A DNA stretch of 64,000 bases from Rugamonas aquatica (GTDB taxonomy: Bacteria; Pseudomonadota; Gammaproteobacteria; Burkholderiales; Burkholderiaceae_D). Location of the stretch: positions 67,224 to 131,223 of the forward strand of contig NZ_WHUG01000019.1 of assembly GCF_009380215.1 (NCBI RefSeq), given 5' to 3'. This document shows positions 16,909 to 28,500 of this stretch, piece by piece. How positions within the stretch are numbered: position 1 is the first letter of the stretch; every line of letters starts with the position of its first letter. The position numbers and the translations under genes are program-made. Below the pieces are notes generated by a model. The model saw only the letters and a list, made by a program, of their open reading frames with translations, was not told the origin of the DNA and ran no database searches.

Positions 16909-18573
16909 ATGAAATTCTTACTGTCGATGGCGCTGCTGGCGTTAAGCAGCGGCCATGTCCACGCCGCCCCACCCAAGACCGGCAAGCCGGCCGAGGCAGC
17001 GATGGCCAACATCGACGGAGAACGTCTGCTGGAGCACATCACCATGCTGGCCTCCGACGAGTTCGAAGGCCGGGCGCCGGGCACGCGCGGCGAAACCGTC
17101 ACCCTCGACTACCTGCAGCAGCAGTTCAAGAAACTGGGGCTGGAACCGGGCAACCCGGACGGCACCTATTTGCAGGCGGTGCCGCTGGTGGCCATCTCCA
17201 GCCATCCGACACTGAGCTACGTCAAGGACGGCCAGGTCAAGCAGCTGACCTTCGGCGACGATTACGTCGCTTGGACCGCGCGCACCGAGAAAAAAGTCGA
17301 GGTCGTCAATTCGGAGCTGGTGTTTGTCGGCTACGGCGTGCAGGCGCCGGAATTCCAGTGGGACGACTACAAGGGCGTCGACCTCAAGGGCAAGACGCTG
17401 GTCATGCTGATCAACGACCCGCAGGTGGCCGATCCCAAGCGCCCCAAGCAGCTGGACCCGGCCATGTTCGGCGGCAATGCGATCACCCGTTACGGCCGCT
17501 GGAACTACAAGTTCGAGATGGCGGCCAAGCTGGGCGCGGCCGGCGCGCTGATCGTGCACGAGACCAAGCCGGCCACCTATCCGTACGAAGTGGTGCGCAA
17601 CAGCTGGGGCCGCGAGAATTTCGCCATCAAGAGCAAGACGCCGGACCCGGCCTTCCCGGCCATCCCCGGCTGGCTGCAGGGCGACCGCGCGCGCGAGCTG
17701 TTCAAGGCGGCCGGCCAGGATTTCGACGCGCTCAAGCAGCAGGCGCTGCAACGCAACTTCCATCCGGTGCCGCTGGGCGTCAAGCTCAACGTCACCGCGC
17801 TCAATGCCTGGCGCGAAGTCGCCTCGCACAACGTGGTGGCCAAGATACCGGGTTCCGATCCGCTGCTGAAGAATGAAGTGATCGTCTACACCGCGCACTG
17901 GGACCATTTCGGCGTCGACGAAAGCCTGCCGGGACCGCGTACGCAGCAGATCTTCCACGGCGCGATGGACAACGCCACCGGCGTCGCCGCGCTGCTGGAA
18001 ATCGCGCGCGCCTACAAGGCCTTGCCGGTCGCGCCCAAGCGCACCATCGTGTTCGTGCTGACCACGGCCGAAGAACGCGGCCTGCTGGGCGCGCAATTCT
18101 ATGCGCGCAATCCGCTCTACCCCTTGAGCAAGACGCTACTGAACATCAACGTCGACGGCTTGAACATGTGGGGCCGCACCCGCGATGTCGAGCTGAGCGG
18201 CATGGGCAAATCCAGCGCCGACGACATCGTCGCCGGCATCGCGCGCAGCCAGGGACGGAGCGTGCGGCCGGACAGCAACGCCGACTATGGCAGCTTCTAC
18301 CGTGGCGACCAGTTCGAGTTTGCGCGTGGCGGCGTGCCGGTGGTGTATCTGCGCAGCAGTTCCAACTTCATCGGCAAGGCGGCCGGCTACGGCCGTGAGA
18401 AACTGCTGAACTACAGCGCCCACCAGTACCACACCGTCAACGACACCGTGCAAGCCAAGTGGGACACCAGCGGCGCGGTGGAAGACATCGAACTGCTGTT
18501 CAAAGCCGGCTACCAGACCGCCCAGGGCAAGGACCGCCCGCAGTGGAAAGACAACGCCGAATTCAAGCGCTAA
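16909..18573 (+). CDS. Secreted M28-family zinc metallopeptidase with PA domain
   Basis: 554 residues from the ATG at 16909, with a signal peptide MKFLLSMALLALSSGHVHA. An N-terminal region (about 25-130) leads into a protease-associated (PA) insert (about 150-330, with VFVGYGVQAPEFQWDDYKG and GAAGALIVHETKPATYPYEV). The catalytic M28 domain follows. Likely zinc ligands and catalytic residues are visible: YTAHWDHFG (His), GAMDNATGVAALLE (bridging Asp), TTAEERGLLGAQFY (Glu-Glu), NINVDGLNMW (Asp) and QYHTVNDT (His). It is an exported aminopeptidase-like enzyme of the periplasm or medium. The start lies 28 bases after the LysR stop. It ends 7 bases before a RAYT element that left it intact. Confidence 0.92.
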   Translation: MKFLLSMALLALSSGHVHAAPPKTGKPAEAAMANIDGERLLEHITMLASDEFEGRAPGTRGETVTLDYLQQQFKKLGLEPGNPDGTYLQAVPLVAISSHPTLSYVKDGQVKQLTFGDDYVAWTARTEKKVEVVNSELVFVGYGVQAPEFQWDDYKGVDLKGKTLVMLINDPQVADPKRPKQLDPAMFGGNAITRYGRWNYKFEMAAKLGAAGALIVHETKPATYPYEVVRNSWGRENFAIKSKTPDPAFPAIPGWLQGDRARELFKAAGQDFDALKQQALQRNFHPVPLGVKLNVTALNAWREVASHNVVAKIPGSDPLLKNEVIVYTAHWDHFGVDESLPGPRTQQIFHGAMDNATGVAALLEIARAYKALPVAPKRTIVFVLTTAEERGLLGAQFYARNPLYPLSKTLLNINVDGLNMWGRTRDVELSGMGKSSADDIVAGIARSQGRSVRPDSNADYGSFYRGDQFEFARGGVPVVYLRSSSNFIGKAAGYGREKLLNYSAHQYHTVNDTVQAKWDTSGAVEDIELLFKAGYQTAQGKDRPQWKDNAEFKR

Positions 18574-18580
18574 AACGGCT

Positions 18581-19608
18581 GGGGTCAAGTCTGACATTTG
18601 GACACGAACTCTGCCGTAGCTGAGCAACAAAGGCAGCTACGCGCGGCTGAGACTGCGACGACTTCTGCGTTGCGTCAGCGCCGCGCCATGGCGCACCCGC
18701 TACATTGCGGAGATGGCCCGCCCTCTCAGACTCGAATTTCCCGGAGCACTCTATCACGTCACTTGCCGCGGCAATCGACGTGAACCTGTCTTTCGCGATC
18801 GCACGGATCGCCTGACCTGGCTCATGGAAATCGAGCGCGTCTGCCGCCGTTTTCATTTCGTCGTCCACGCGTTTTGCCAGATGACGAACCACTATCACAT
18901 ACTCATCGAGACGCCCGAAGGCAATCTTGGGCAGGGCATGCGTCAATTGAATAGCGCGTACTCGCAGTATTTCAATCGCCGCCATGAACTGGTCGGCCAC
19001 GTGATGCAGGGCCGTTACCACGCCATCCTGGTTCAGAAAGAGACCTACCTGCGCGAGCTGGCACGCTACATCGTCTTGAATCCCGTGCGCGGCGGCATCG
19101 TGGAAGCTCCCGGGGATTGGGAGTGGAGCAGCTACCGCGCCATGACCGGCGAAACGCCTGCTCCAGGCTGGATGGCGACAGAATGGCTGCTGGCCTGCTT
19201 CGGCCCGGACCCGATGGCGGCGCGGGTAGCCTATCAACAGTTCGTCATGGCAGGCATGCGTTCGGACAGCCCGCTGAAGAACCTCAGCTTCCGATGCATT
19301 TTGGGGGATGCGACGTTCATCGCACGGCACAGAGAATCTGCGAAGGAAGCCAAGTCGGTGGAAATCGCGAGGGTGCAACGCCGCGCGCTGGCGATGACGC
19401 TTGAGGAATACGCACTGACATTCGCGCGACGCCAGGTCGCCATGGCAGAAGCCTATCGCTCCACCGCGTTTTCGATGCAGCAAATCGCCGCGCATTTCGG
19501 CGTGTCATTGAAGACGGTGAGCCGCGCCGTCGCCGCATTGGAACAAACTGAACTCACCGATGATCGACACGAGTGATGAGCTCGTGTCCAAATGTCAGAC
19601 TTGACCCC
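18581..19608 (+). mobile_element. RAYT (IS200-like, REP-associated) transposable element with 31-bp inverted ends
   Basis: The element is bounded by 31-bp inverted repeats at 18581-18611 and 19578-19608 that match at 30 of 31 positions. Both begin outward with GGGGTCAAGTCTGACATTTG. It carries one gene for a Y1 (HUH) transposase. The termini do not resemble the CCCGC-type palindromes elsewhere in the window, so the two repeat families are probably unrelated. The right end reaches into the 3' end of the thioredoxin-like gene. Confidence 0.88.
18713..19576 (+). CDS. REP-associated tyrosine transposase (RAYT, Y1_Tnp)
   Basis: 287 residues. The N-terminal ~150 residues are the Y1_Tnp/IS200-like domain: MARPLRLEFPGALYHVTCRG, the HUH metal-binding motif in MTNHYHILIE, the catalytic Tyr region QLNSAYSQYFNRRH, and the RAYT hallmark KETYLRELARYIVLNPVRGG. 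The C-terminal part ends in a helix-turn-helix-like segment (FSMQQIAAHFGVSLKTVSRAVAAL). RAYTs cut and join single strands at palindromic REP ends. Start ATG 18713 is taken because MARPLRLEFPGA is the conserved family N-terminus. The gene sits inside the inverted repeats, so this is a complete and possibly active element. Confidence 0.93.
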   Translation: MARPLRLEFPGALYHVTCRGNRREPVFRDRTDRLTWLMEIERVCRRFHFVVHAFCQMTNHYHILIETPEGNLGQGMRQLNSAYSQYFNRRHELVGHVMQGRYHAILVQKETYLRELARYIVLNPVRGGIVEAPGDWEWSSYRAMTGETPAPGWMATEWLLACFGPDPMAARVAYQQFVMAGMRSDSPLKNLSFRCILGDATFIARHRESAKEAKSVEIARVQRRALAMTLEEYALTFARRQVAMAEAYRSTAFSMQQIAAHFGVSLKTVSRAVAALEQTELTDDRHE

Positions 19609-20884
19609 GGAGTTTTTGTAGCTGGGCCAGGTTGCGCTGTTGGTGGGCGTCGGCGCCGGCGATTTCGATGTCGGCGCGCAGGCCCTGCCGGGCTTGCTCG
19701 ATGCGGGCGCTGTCTTGCGGCGCCAGTTCCAGCAGGCTGCTCAGATAAGTGGCGCCCCATTGCAGGCGCGTCGCCGGGCCTGACGCCGCTTGCCACGCTT
19801 TGCCGTACCAGTCCAGCACAGCTGCCGCATCGCCGCGCCGCTTGGCGCTGGATGCCAGGCTCAACATGAAGTAGTACGGTGCATGCGAACGCGGCAGTTC
19901 TGCCAGCAGCACCTGCTCGGCCTGCGCCGACAAGCCCGCGTCGTTCAGCGCGCTCACCGCCGTGTTGACCAGCGTGTGACGTTCATACGGATCGGTCGAT
20001 GCGGCCAGGGCCTCTTCCACCCGCAGTTTCACGAGTTCCTGCAAGCCTTGCGTCGGCGCCAGCAGGCGGCCCAGGCGCATTTGCAGACGCACCGCCGTCA
20101 AGCGATCCGGTGCGCTGAGCCAGAAATCGTCGGCCCATTGCGCGGCCGCGCCGCCCAGCGCCGCCACCAATTCTTCGCGGCGCGTGGCGTACTTGATCAG
20201 GTTGATGCCGCTGTTGCCGAGGATGTCCATGTTGGAGCGCGCCAGACGCGCATCGCCAAACACCTTCAGCAGCAAGGCGGCGTTGGCCGCCGCATCGATA
20301 TCCTTGCCGGCCGTGGCCAGCTGCGCGTGCAGTTGCAGGCGCACCGATGCGTCGGCGTCATCGCAGGCATGCACCAGCGCCAGCAGCGTCGGCGCCAGCG
20401 CGCGCGTACCCAGCAGGCGGCCTTCGTCGGTATCCCAGGAATAATGGCTCAGCAGCGACCACTCGCCGGCGCTGAGCTTGCGCTCACCGGACAAGGCAGC
20501 CGCCAGCGCCGCCGCAGCCGACGAGCCGGCCGCATGCACGGCCAGCGCCGTGTCGAAGGCGGCCACGAACAGCTCACCGTCCAGCTCGCACGGCAGGCGC
20601 GTGATTTCGCTGCCGTCCGGCGCGTACAGCACCAGCGTCGGATAGCTGCGCAGGCCATGGCGCGCGGCCAGGCCTTGCGCGCCGGCGCTGTCGCCGTCGA
20701 GGTGGTAGCACACCGCCGCCGCCGAGCGCTGCACGAACTCGTCGCGCGCGAAGATGTCGGATTTGACGCGGTTGCAGGGCGGGCACCAGACCGCGCCCCA
20801 GTACAGGAACAGCGGCCGCTGCTGCTGGGCCGCCAGTGCGAAAGCGGCGTCGAGGCCGCCGTGCTGCCATGCGATCGCCGCCAT
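19595..20884 (-). CDS. Thioredoxin-fold protein with C-terminal helical domain
   Basis: 429 residues from the ATG at 20884 (MAAIAWQHGG), six bases after the folE stop codon. The frame is open further upstream, but only as a shadow of folE. Residues about 12-130 are a thioredoxin-7-type fold: LFLYWGAVWCPPCNRVKSDI contains the CPPC active site, and YPTLVLYAPDG has the cis-Pro. There is no signal peptide, so it is probably cytoplasmic. The remaining ~300 residues are Ala/Leu-rich, helical and TPR-like, and I do not recognise them. The last five residues and the TGA stop come from the RAYT inverted repeat, so the original C-terminus was probably different. Third gene of nudC-folE-thioredoxin. Confidence 0.8.
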   Translation of the reverse strand: MAAIAWQHGGLDAAFALAAQQQRPLFLYWGAVWCPPCNRVKSDIFARDEFVQRSAAAVCYHLDGDSAGAQGLAARHGLRSYPTLVLYAPDGSEITRLPCELDGELFVAAFDTALAVHAAGSSAAAALAAALSGERKLSAGEWSLLSHYSWDTDEGRLLGTRALAPTLLALVHACDDADASVRLQLHAQLATAGKDIDAAANAALLLKVFGDARLARSNMDILGNSGINLIKYATRREELVAALGGAAAQWADDFWLSAPDRLTAVRLQMRLGRLLAPTQGLQELVKLRVEEALAASTDPYERHTLVNTAVSALNDAGLSAQAEQVLLAELPRSHAPYYFMLSLASSAKRRGDAAAVLDWYGKAWQAASGPATRLQWGATYLSSLLELAPQDSARIEQARQGLRADIEIAGADAHQQRNLAQLQKLRGQV

Positions 20885-20889
20885 GCCGC

Positions 20890-21456
20890 CTAGTTCTCGC
20901 GCGCCAGGGCCAGGAACTCGGTGCGCATCGCCAGATTGGGCTGCAGCTCGCCGAGCATGGCCGAGGTGACGGTTTCTTCGCCCGGCGTGCGGATGCCGCG
21001 GCTTTCCATGCACAGGTGGCGGCACTTGACCACCACGCCGACCGCTTTCGGCTCCAGCACTTCCATCAGCGCGTTGGCGATCTGCATGGTCATGCGTTCC
21101 TGCACCTGCAGGCGCTTGGCGAAGCAGTCCACCAGGCGGGTCAGCTTGGACAGGCCGACGATCTTGCCGTTCGGGACGTAGCCGACAGTGGCCTTGCCGA
21201 AGAACGGCGCCAGGTGGTGTTCGCAATGGCTGTAGACCGGGATGCCGCGCACCACGATCAGTTCGTTGTACTGCTCGGCGCCGTCTTCGAAGGCTTTCAG
21301 CAGCTCGACCGGGTCCTGGCCGTAGCCGGAAGTCCAGTGTTTCCATGCCTTGGTGACGCGGGCCGGCGTTTCCACCAGGCCCGGGCGGTCGGGATCTTCA
21401 CCGAAACTGGCGATCAGGCGACGCCAGTCGCCTTCCGAGAATTCTTTTTGAGACAT
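20890..21456 (-). CDS. folE: GTP cyclohydrolase I
   Basis: 188 residues, normal length for FolE. It converts GTP to 7,8-dihydroneopterin triphosphate, the first step to tetrahydrofolate and biopterin. Visible signatures: RPGLVETPARVTKAW, the zinc-binding Cys-His pair in IPVYSHCEHHLAPFFGKA, GLSKLTRLVDCFAKRLQVQE and the third zinc ligand in KCRHLCMESRGIR. It lies between nudC and a thioredoxin-like gene on the same strand, with short gaps, and is probably in one transcript. Confidence 0.96.
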   Translation of the reverse strand: MSQKEFSEGDWRRLIASFGEDPDRPGLVETPARVTKAWKHWTSGYGQDPVELLKAFEDGAEQYNELIVVRGIPVYSHCEHHLAPFFGKATVGYVPNGKIVGLSKLTRLVDCFAKRLQVQERMTMQIANALMEVLEPKAVGVVVKCRHLCMESRGIRTPGEETVTSAMLGELQPNLAMRTEFLALAREN

Positions 21457-21517
21457 GATGAAACACCTTTTTTTTACGATTGCCGACAGTATATAGAAAT
21501 CCGCGGCACCGCACCCG

Positions 21518-22336
21518 CTAGGCCCGCGGCCGGTAGGTCTTCAGCAGCTCGGCCGCGATCGACACCGTGGTGGTCATGTCCGGCCACTCGTCGCCCGGCC
21601 CGAACCAGCGGGCGTCGGCGATTTCGCTCGGATCGACGCGGATGTCGCCGTCCAGATACTCGGCCGTGTAGGCGATCATCAGCGAATGCGGGAACGGCCA
21701 CGACTGGCTGCCGAAGTATTTCAGGTTGTGCACCCGCAGCCCGACCTCCTCGTACACCTCGCGGTGCACCGCCTCCTCGATCGACTCGCCGGCCTCCAGG
21801 AAACCGGCCAGCGCCGTGTAGCGCTTGTACGGCGCGTTGGCGTGCATGGCCAGCAGCACTTGCTCGCCCTTGCGTATCAACACCATCATGGCCGGCGAGA
21901 TGCGCGGATAGGCGCTCATGCCGCAGTTCGGACACTGGTAGCAGCGCTCGCCCTCCAGCTGCCGCATCGGCGTCGCGCACACGCCGCAGTAGCGGTGCGT
22001 GCGCGCCCATTCGGCCAGCTGATAGGCGCGCCCGGCCAGCGCCGCGAAGCCTTCGTCGACCAGGCCGAACAGCGAGCGCAGGCCGTGATAGCCGTACTCC
22101 GGCCCCGGCACATCGGGCTGCTCGACCCACGCCAGCTGGTAGTAGCGGCCCTCCCACTCGCCCAGCGCATGGAAGCGCTCCGGCGGCAAATTGAGCGCGG
22201 CGAGCGCCTGCGCGTCGGGCAAGCCCAGAATTTCGTTGCGCAAAAGCAACTCTCCGCGATGGAACACGAAAGTTAGCGGATGGTCATGATTTTGCGGACG
22301 GATCAGCGGGGTAAATGTGGCGGGAGTCAGCAGCAT
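21518..22336 (-). CDS. nudC: NAD(+)/NADH diphosphatase (NudC-type Nudix hydrolase)
   Basis: 272 residues from the ATG at 22336 (MLLTPATFTP); the longer frame starts with TTG. The N-terminal NADH-pyrophosphatase-like region is followed by a four-Cys zinc ribbon (YCGVCATPM and CYQCPNCG, about residues 110-135). Then comes the Nudix domain with its complete box (GFLEAGESIEEAVHREVYEE plus VGL) and the family-specific SQSWPFPHSLM motif. NudC hydrolyses NAD(H) and removes NAD caps from RNA. First gene of a probable nudC-folE-thioredoxin operon. Confidence 0.93.
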   Translation of the reverse strand: MLLTPATFTPLIRPQNHDHPLTFVFHRGELLLRNEILGLPDAQALAALNLPPERFHALGEWEGRYYQLAWVEQPDVPGPEYGYHGLRSLFGLVDEGFAALAGRAYQLAEWARTHRYCGVCATPMRQLEGERCYQCPNCGMSAYPRISPAMMVLIRKGEQVLLAMHANAPYKRYTALAGFLEAGESIEEAVHREVYEEVGLRVHNLKYFGSQSWPFPHSLMIAYTAEYLDGDIRVDPSEIADARWFGPGDEWPDMTTTVSIAAELLKTYRPRA

Positions 22337-22545
22337 GGCGGGGAAGCTCTGGTTGGATCGCAAAACATGATCTTACAGTGTTTCCTAAATGATTATTTTA
22401 GGCCGCTGCAATTGATGACACGGGGATGACAAAAAGCGCGCTAAGTCATTGTTTTCAGACCAAGATTTAAACTACTTTTGCCGCTGTACTCTCCGTATGA
22501 GTTCGTTTGGCGGTACTATATATTTCCGTAAGGAGAATACTTAAC

Positions 22546-25500
22546 ATGCCATCTATCGTACCTGGTTTAAACACCGACCAAATCGCCAGCCTGCAGACCA
22601 GTCAGATCGCTTTTCTGACGACTGCGGATATCGTGCTGCTCTCGACTTTGCAAATGACCGCATGGAGCACCACGCAGCTCGCCGCTTTTGGCACCAGCCA
22701 GTTACGAGCCCTGTCCACCCAGAACCTGCAAGCGCTCAACACGCAGCAGCTCGGTTATGGCTTCACCACCAAACAGATCGCCGCGCTGACCACGGGCCAG
22801 ATCGTCAGCCTGAGCACCAACCAGCTGGTCCACGGCCTCACCACCGACCAGTTCGCCTCGCTGGCGACCGTGCAGGTGGCCGCGCTCGGCACCCAGCAAT
22901 TGTCCATCGTCGGCACCGACGACATCGCCGCGCTGCGCAGCAGCCAGCTGGTGGCGCTGAGCACCGCGCAATTGCGCTCGCTGACCACCGACCAGATCGT
23001 CTCGCTGAGCAGCAGCCAGGCCGCCTCGCTGCAAACCCGCCAGATCGCCGCGCTGAGCAGCAACCAGCTGGCCGCGATCGACACCGACGACATCGCCGCG
23101 CTCAGCACGCAGCAATTGAACGCGCTGGCCACCAGCCAGCTGGGCGCGCTGACCACGGCGCAGATGGCCGCGCTGCGCACCGCGCAAAGCAGCAACCTGT
23201 CGACCCTGCAGATCAGCGCCCTCGGCACCGACCAGCTGGCCGCGCTGGGCACCGACGGCTTCGCCGCGCTGAAGACCGCGCAGATCGCCGCGCTGACCAC
23301 CAAGCAGTTCGCCGCCCTCAGCACCGACCAGATCGTCGCGCTGACCACCGCGCAGACCGCCGCGCTGACCACGCTGCAACTGGGCCAGATGTCCAGCACC
23401 CAGCTGGCCGCGATGGAAACCCAGGACTTCGCCGCGCTCAAGAGCCAGCAGTTGAACGCGCTGAGCACCGCCACCACCGCCGTGCTCAGCACCGACCAGA
23501 TCGCCGCATTGACCACGGCCCAGATCGCCGCGATGCGCAGCAGCCAGCTGCGCGGCCTGTCCACCGACCAGATCGTCGCGCTGACCACCGCGCAAGTGGC
23601 CGCGCTGGGCACGCAGCAAGTCATCGTGCTGACCTCCGACCAGGTGGCCGCGATTGAAACCCGCGACCTGGCCGCGATGAAGACGGCCCAGGTGGCCGCC
23701 TTCACCACCGCCCAGATCAACGCGCTGGGCACGGCCCAGCTGGCCGGCCTGACCACCGCGCAAGCGGCCGGCCTCGCCACGCAACAGCTGGCGGCGCTGA
23801 GCACCACGCTGCTGACCGCGATGGAAACGCAAGACCTGGCCGCGCTGCGCACCCAGCAGATCGCCGCCCTGGCCACCGGCGGCATCGCCGCGCTCGGCAC
23901 CGACCAGATCGCCGCGCTGACCTCGCTGCAAATGGGCGCGCTGAAGACCACGCAACTGGCCGCGCTGGGCACCGACCAGATCGCCGCACTGAACACCGCA
24001 CAAGTGGCCGGCCTGGCCTCGCAACAAGTGGCCGCGCTGTCGACCACGCAGCTGACCGCGTTCAGCACCGCCAACCTGGCCTCGCTCAAAACCCAGCAGC
24101 TGGCCGCCATGGGCACCAGCCAGATCGCCGCCCTCAGCACCGACCAGATCGTCGCGCTGAAAACCGCGCAAGCCAACGCCCTGAGCTCGCTGCAACTGTC
24201 GGCGCTGTCCAGCGACCAGTTGAACGCGATGAGCACGCAAGACCTGGCCGCCTTGCGCAGCCAGCAGCTGGGCGGCCTGAGCACCAGCAACGTCCGCAGC
24301 CTCACCACCGACCAGATCGCCGCGCTGACCACGGCCCAGCTGGCCGCGCTGAGCACCCAGCAGATCGTCGCCCTCGACAGCAACCAGATCGTCGCGCTGA
24401 CCACCGGCCAAGCCACCTCGCTGACCACGCGCCAGGTCGCCGCCCTGAGCAGCAGCCAGGTCGCCGCGCTGGAAACCCGCGACCTCGCCGCGCTGAAGAC
24501 CGCGCAGCTGGCGGCGCTGAGCACCGCCCAGTTCTCCGCGCTGGGCACCGACCAGATCGTCGGCCTGAGCTCGCTGCAAGTGGCTGCGCTGGCCACCCAG
24601 CTGATCGCCGCGCTGAGCACCGACCAGATCGCCGCGATGGAAACCCAGGACCTGGTCGCGCTGAAATCGCAGCAGGCCGCCGCGCTGAACACCAGCGCCG
24701 TCGCCGCGCTGACCACGGCGCAGTTCGCCGCGCTGTCCAGCGTCCAGCTGAGCAACTTCACCACGGCCCAGGTCGCCGCGCTGACCACCGACCAGATCGT
24801 CGCGCTGACCACCGCGCAGGCCGCCACGCTGAGCACGCGTGAAATCGCCGCGCTGTCGTCCAACCAGCTGAACGCGCTGGAAACAGCCGACTTCGCCGCG
24901 CTGAAAACCGCGCAAATCGTCGCCCTGACCTCGGCCCAGGTGGCCTCGCTGAGCACCGACCTGATCGTCGCCCTGACCACCGCCCAGGCCGGCGCGCTGA
25001 CGCCGGCGCAACTGGGCGCCCTGAGCAGCGACCAGCTCAACGCGATGGAGACCCAGGATTTCGCCGCGCTGCAGACCAGCCAGCTGCTGGGCCTGGGCAC
25101 CAAGGCCATCGCCACGCTGACCATCGGCCAGGTGGCCGCGCTGAAAACTTCGCAGATCGTCCAGCTGACGTCCGACCAGATCCGCGTGCTCAACTCGGCC
25201 CAGCTGGGCGCACTGAACACCGCGCAAGTGAACGCCTTCACCACCGCCCAGATCGGCGCCCTGCTGACCGAACAAGTGGCCGTGCTGACCACCACCGACT
25301 GGGCGTCGCTGAAATCGACCCAGCTCAACGCGCTGGGTTCAAACCAGCTGGCCGCCGTCACCACCGACCAGATCGTCGCGCTGACCTCGCTGCAAGCGGG
25401 CGCGCTGGCGACCCAGCAGATCGCCCAGCTGTCCACCGACCAGATCGTCGCGCTGGAAACGGCCGACCTGTCGGCGCTGAAGACGCAGCAAGTGCTGGCG

Positions 25501-28500
25501 CTCGGCACGTCCGCCGTGGCCGCCATCACCACCGCGCAACTGCAAGCGATGAAGACCCAGCAGCTGGCCGCCCTGAGCAGCAAGCAGCTGGCCGCGCTCA
25601 GCACCGACCAGATCGTCGCGCTGACCACCGCCCAGGCCAGCAACCTGGGCAGCCAGCAACTGGCGGCGCTGTCCAGCGACCAGCTGCTGGCCATCGAAAC
25701 CGAAGACCTGGCCGCGCTGAAGACCGCGCAACTGGCCGCCCTCGGCACCGGCCAGGTCAGCCTGCTGAGCACCGACCAGATCGTCGCGCTGACCAGCGCG
25801 CAGTTCGCCAGCCTGAGCACGCGCCAGCTGCAGTCGCTGAGCACCGGCCAGATCGTGGCGATGGAAACCCGCGACCTGGCCGCGCTGCGCACCGCGCAGA
25901 TCGCCGGCCTGAGCACCGACCACCTGAACGCGCTGACCAGCACCCAGCTGCAAGCGCTGACCACGGCCCAGCTGGCCGCGCTGGCCAGCAGCCAGCTGGC
26001 CGCGCTGTCCACCGCGCAGATCGCCAACCTGAGCACCGTCCAGGTCAGCAGCCTGGTGACCGCGCAAGTGGCCATGCTGAGCAGCGACCAGCTGGTCGCG
26101 CTCGGCACGCAAGGCTTGTCGCTGATGAGAACCGTGCAGATCGCCGCGCTCAAAACGGCGCAGATCGCCACGCTGAACAGCGACCAGATCGTCGCGCTGA
26201 CCACCCTGCAGGTCAGCAACCTGGGCACGCAGCAAGTCGCCGCCCTCAGCAGCGACCAGTTGAACGCCATGGAAAGCCAGGACTTCGCCGCGCTGAAAAC
26301 GGCGCAGTTCGCCGCGCTGGGCACCGACGTCATCGCCAGCCTGACCACCGCCCAGATCACCGCGCTGACCACCACGCAAGTGTCCAGCCTGAGCACGCGC
26401 CAGCTGGCCGCGCTCGGCACCGCGCAATTGCAGGCGTTCTCCAGCGCCGACATCGCCGCGCTGCGCACCGCGCAAATCCTGGCCCTCAGCACCGACCAGC
26501 TCGACGCGCTGGGCAGCGACCAGTTCCGCGCCCTGAGCATCGCGCAATTGGCGGCCCTGAGCAGCGCCCAGTTCCAGGCGCTGACCACCGACCAGATCGT
26601 CGCGCTGAGCACGCAGCAGGCCGCCAACCTCGGCACCGCCCAGGTGCGCGCGCTGAGCGCCACCCAGCTGGCCGCGCTGGAAACGCAAGACCTGGCCGCC
26701 TTCAAGACGCAGCAGGTCGCCGCGCTGAGCACCGCCCAGTTCGTCCTGCTGAGCAGCGACCAGATCGCCGGCCTGAGCGCCGCCCAAGTGGCGTCGCTGA
26801 CTTCGCAGCAATTGACGGCGCTGGCCACCGACCAGGTGCGCGCGCTGGAAACCCAAGACCTGGCCGCGCTGCGCACCGCGCAGCTGCAATCGCTGAGCAC
26901 CGACCAGCTCGACGCCATCAGCACCGACCAGCTGCAAGCGATGACGGCGGCCCAGCTGGCCTCGCTGAGCACCGCGCAATTCCAGGGCTTGCAGACTGCA
27001 CAGATCACCGCGCTGACCACGGCGCAAGTGGCGGCGCTGGCCACCGGCCAGGTCGCCAGCCTGACCGCCGGCCAGCTGGCCGCGCTCAACACCGATGAAA
27101 TCGCCGCGCTGAAGACGGTGCAGATCAACGCCCTGCGCACCGCGCAGATCACGCTGCTGAGCACCGACCAGATCATGGCGCTGACCAGCAACCAGGTCGG
27201 CTCGATGACCACCGCCCAGCTGTCCTCGCTGTCGTCCGACCAGATCGGCGCGCTGGGCACGGCCGACTTCGCCGCGCTGAGCGCCGCCCAGCTGGCCGCG
27301 CTGGGTGCGCTGAGCAACCTGAGCACCGACCAGATCCAGGCGCTGACGCTGAACCAGATCGCCGGCCTGACCACCGACCAGATTGCCGCCTTCACCACCA
27401 ACCAGATCGTCGCGCTGACCACGCGCCAGATCGCCAGCGTCAGCACCGCCGACCTTTCCGTGCTGAGCAGCGACCAGCTGCGCGCGCTGGAATTGCAAGA
27501 CCTGGCCGCGATGAAAACCGCGCAGATCGCCGCGCTGCGCACGCTGCAGATCACCCAGCTGACCACCGACCAGGTGCAGGCGCTGACCACGGCCCAGGCG
27601 GCCGGCCTGACCACTGGCCAGATCGCGGCGCTGACCACCGACCAGGTGCAGGCGCTGAGCAGCGATGAACTCGCCGCGCTGAAGACCGCGCAGATCGCCG
27701 CCCTCAGCAGCGACCAGATCGCCGCGCTGGCGCTGGCCCAGCTGCAGAGCCTGGGCGCGGCCCAGTTGAACGCCTTCGGCAGCGCCCAGATCCAGTCGCT
27801 GAGCACGGACCAGATCGTCGCGCTGACCACGCAGCAATTCCAGGGCCTGGGCACGGCCCAGGTGGCCGCGCTGAGCACGCAGCAATTGGGCGCGATTGAA
27901 ACCGAAGACCTGGCCGCGCTGAAGACCGCGCAGATCGCCGCCCTCGGCACCAGCCAGGTGCAGGCGCTGGCGGCCGACCGCATCGCCGCGCTGACCACCG
28001 CGCAGGCGCAGGCGCTGACCACCAACCAGCTGCTGGCGCTGAGCTCGGCACAGATCCAGGCCTTGAACACCGACGACCTGGGCGCGCTGAAGGCCGCGCA
28101 GATCGCCGCCCTCGGCAGCGACCAGCTCAACGCGCTGATCGTCGACCAGCTGCAGAGCCTGGGCTCGGCCCAGCTCAACGCGCTGACCACGGCGCAATTC
28201 CGCGCGCTGAGCACCACGCAGATCGCGCAGCTGACCACGCAGCAATACGCGCAACTGGGCACGGCGCAACTGGCCGCCCTCAGCTCCGACCAGCTGGCCA
28301 CGATGGAACTGGAAGACCTGGCCGCGCTGCTGTCCAACCAGATCCTGGCGCTGGGCACCTTGCAGATCAGCCAGCTGGACCTGGCCCACATCAGCGCGCT
28401 GACCACGCTGCAGGTGGCCGCGCTGAGCAGCAACCAGCTGCTGGCGCTGTCGACCGACCAGTTGCAATCCATCACCACCGACGACCTGCAGGCGCTGAAG

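Noticed and set aside
18581..19608. Idea that the RAYT element mobilises the CCCGC-type palindromes in the window
   Set aside because: Its 31-bp termini share no visible similarity with those palindromes, so a link cannot be supported.
22509..22519. GGCGGTACTAT resembling an RfaH ops element before the giant gene
   Set aside because: It matches GGCGGTAGCGT at only part of the sequence, and no RfaH gene or second ops-like copy was found. Kept only as a curiosity.
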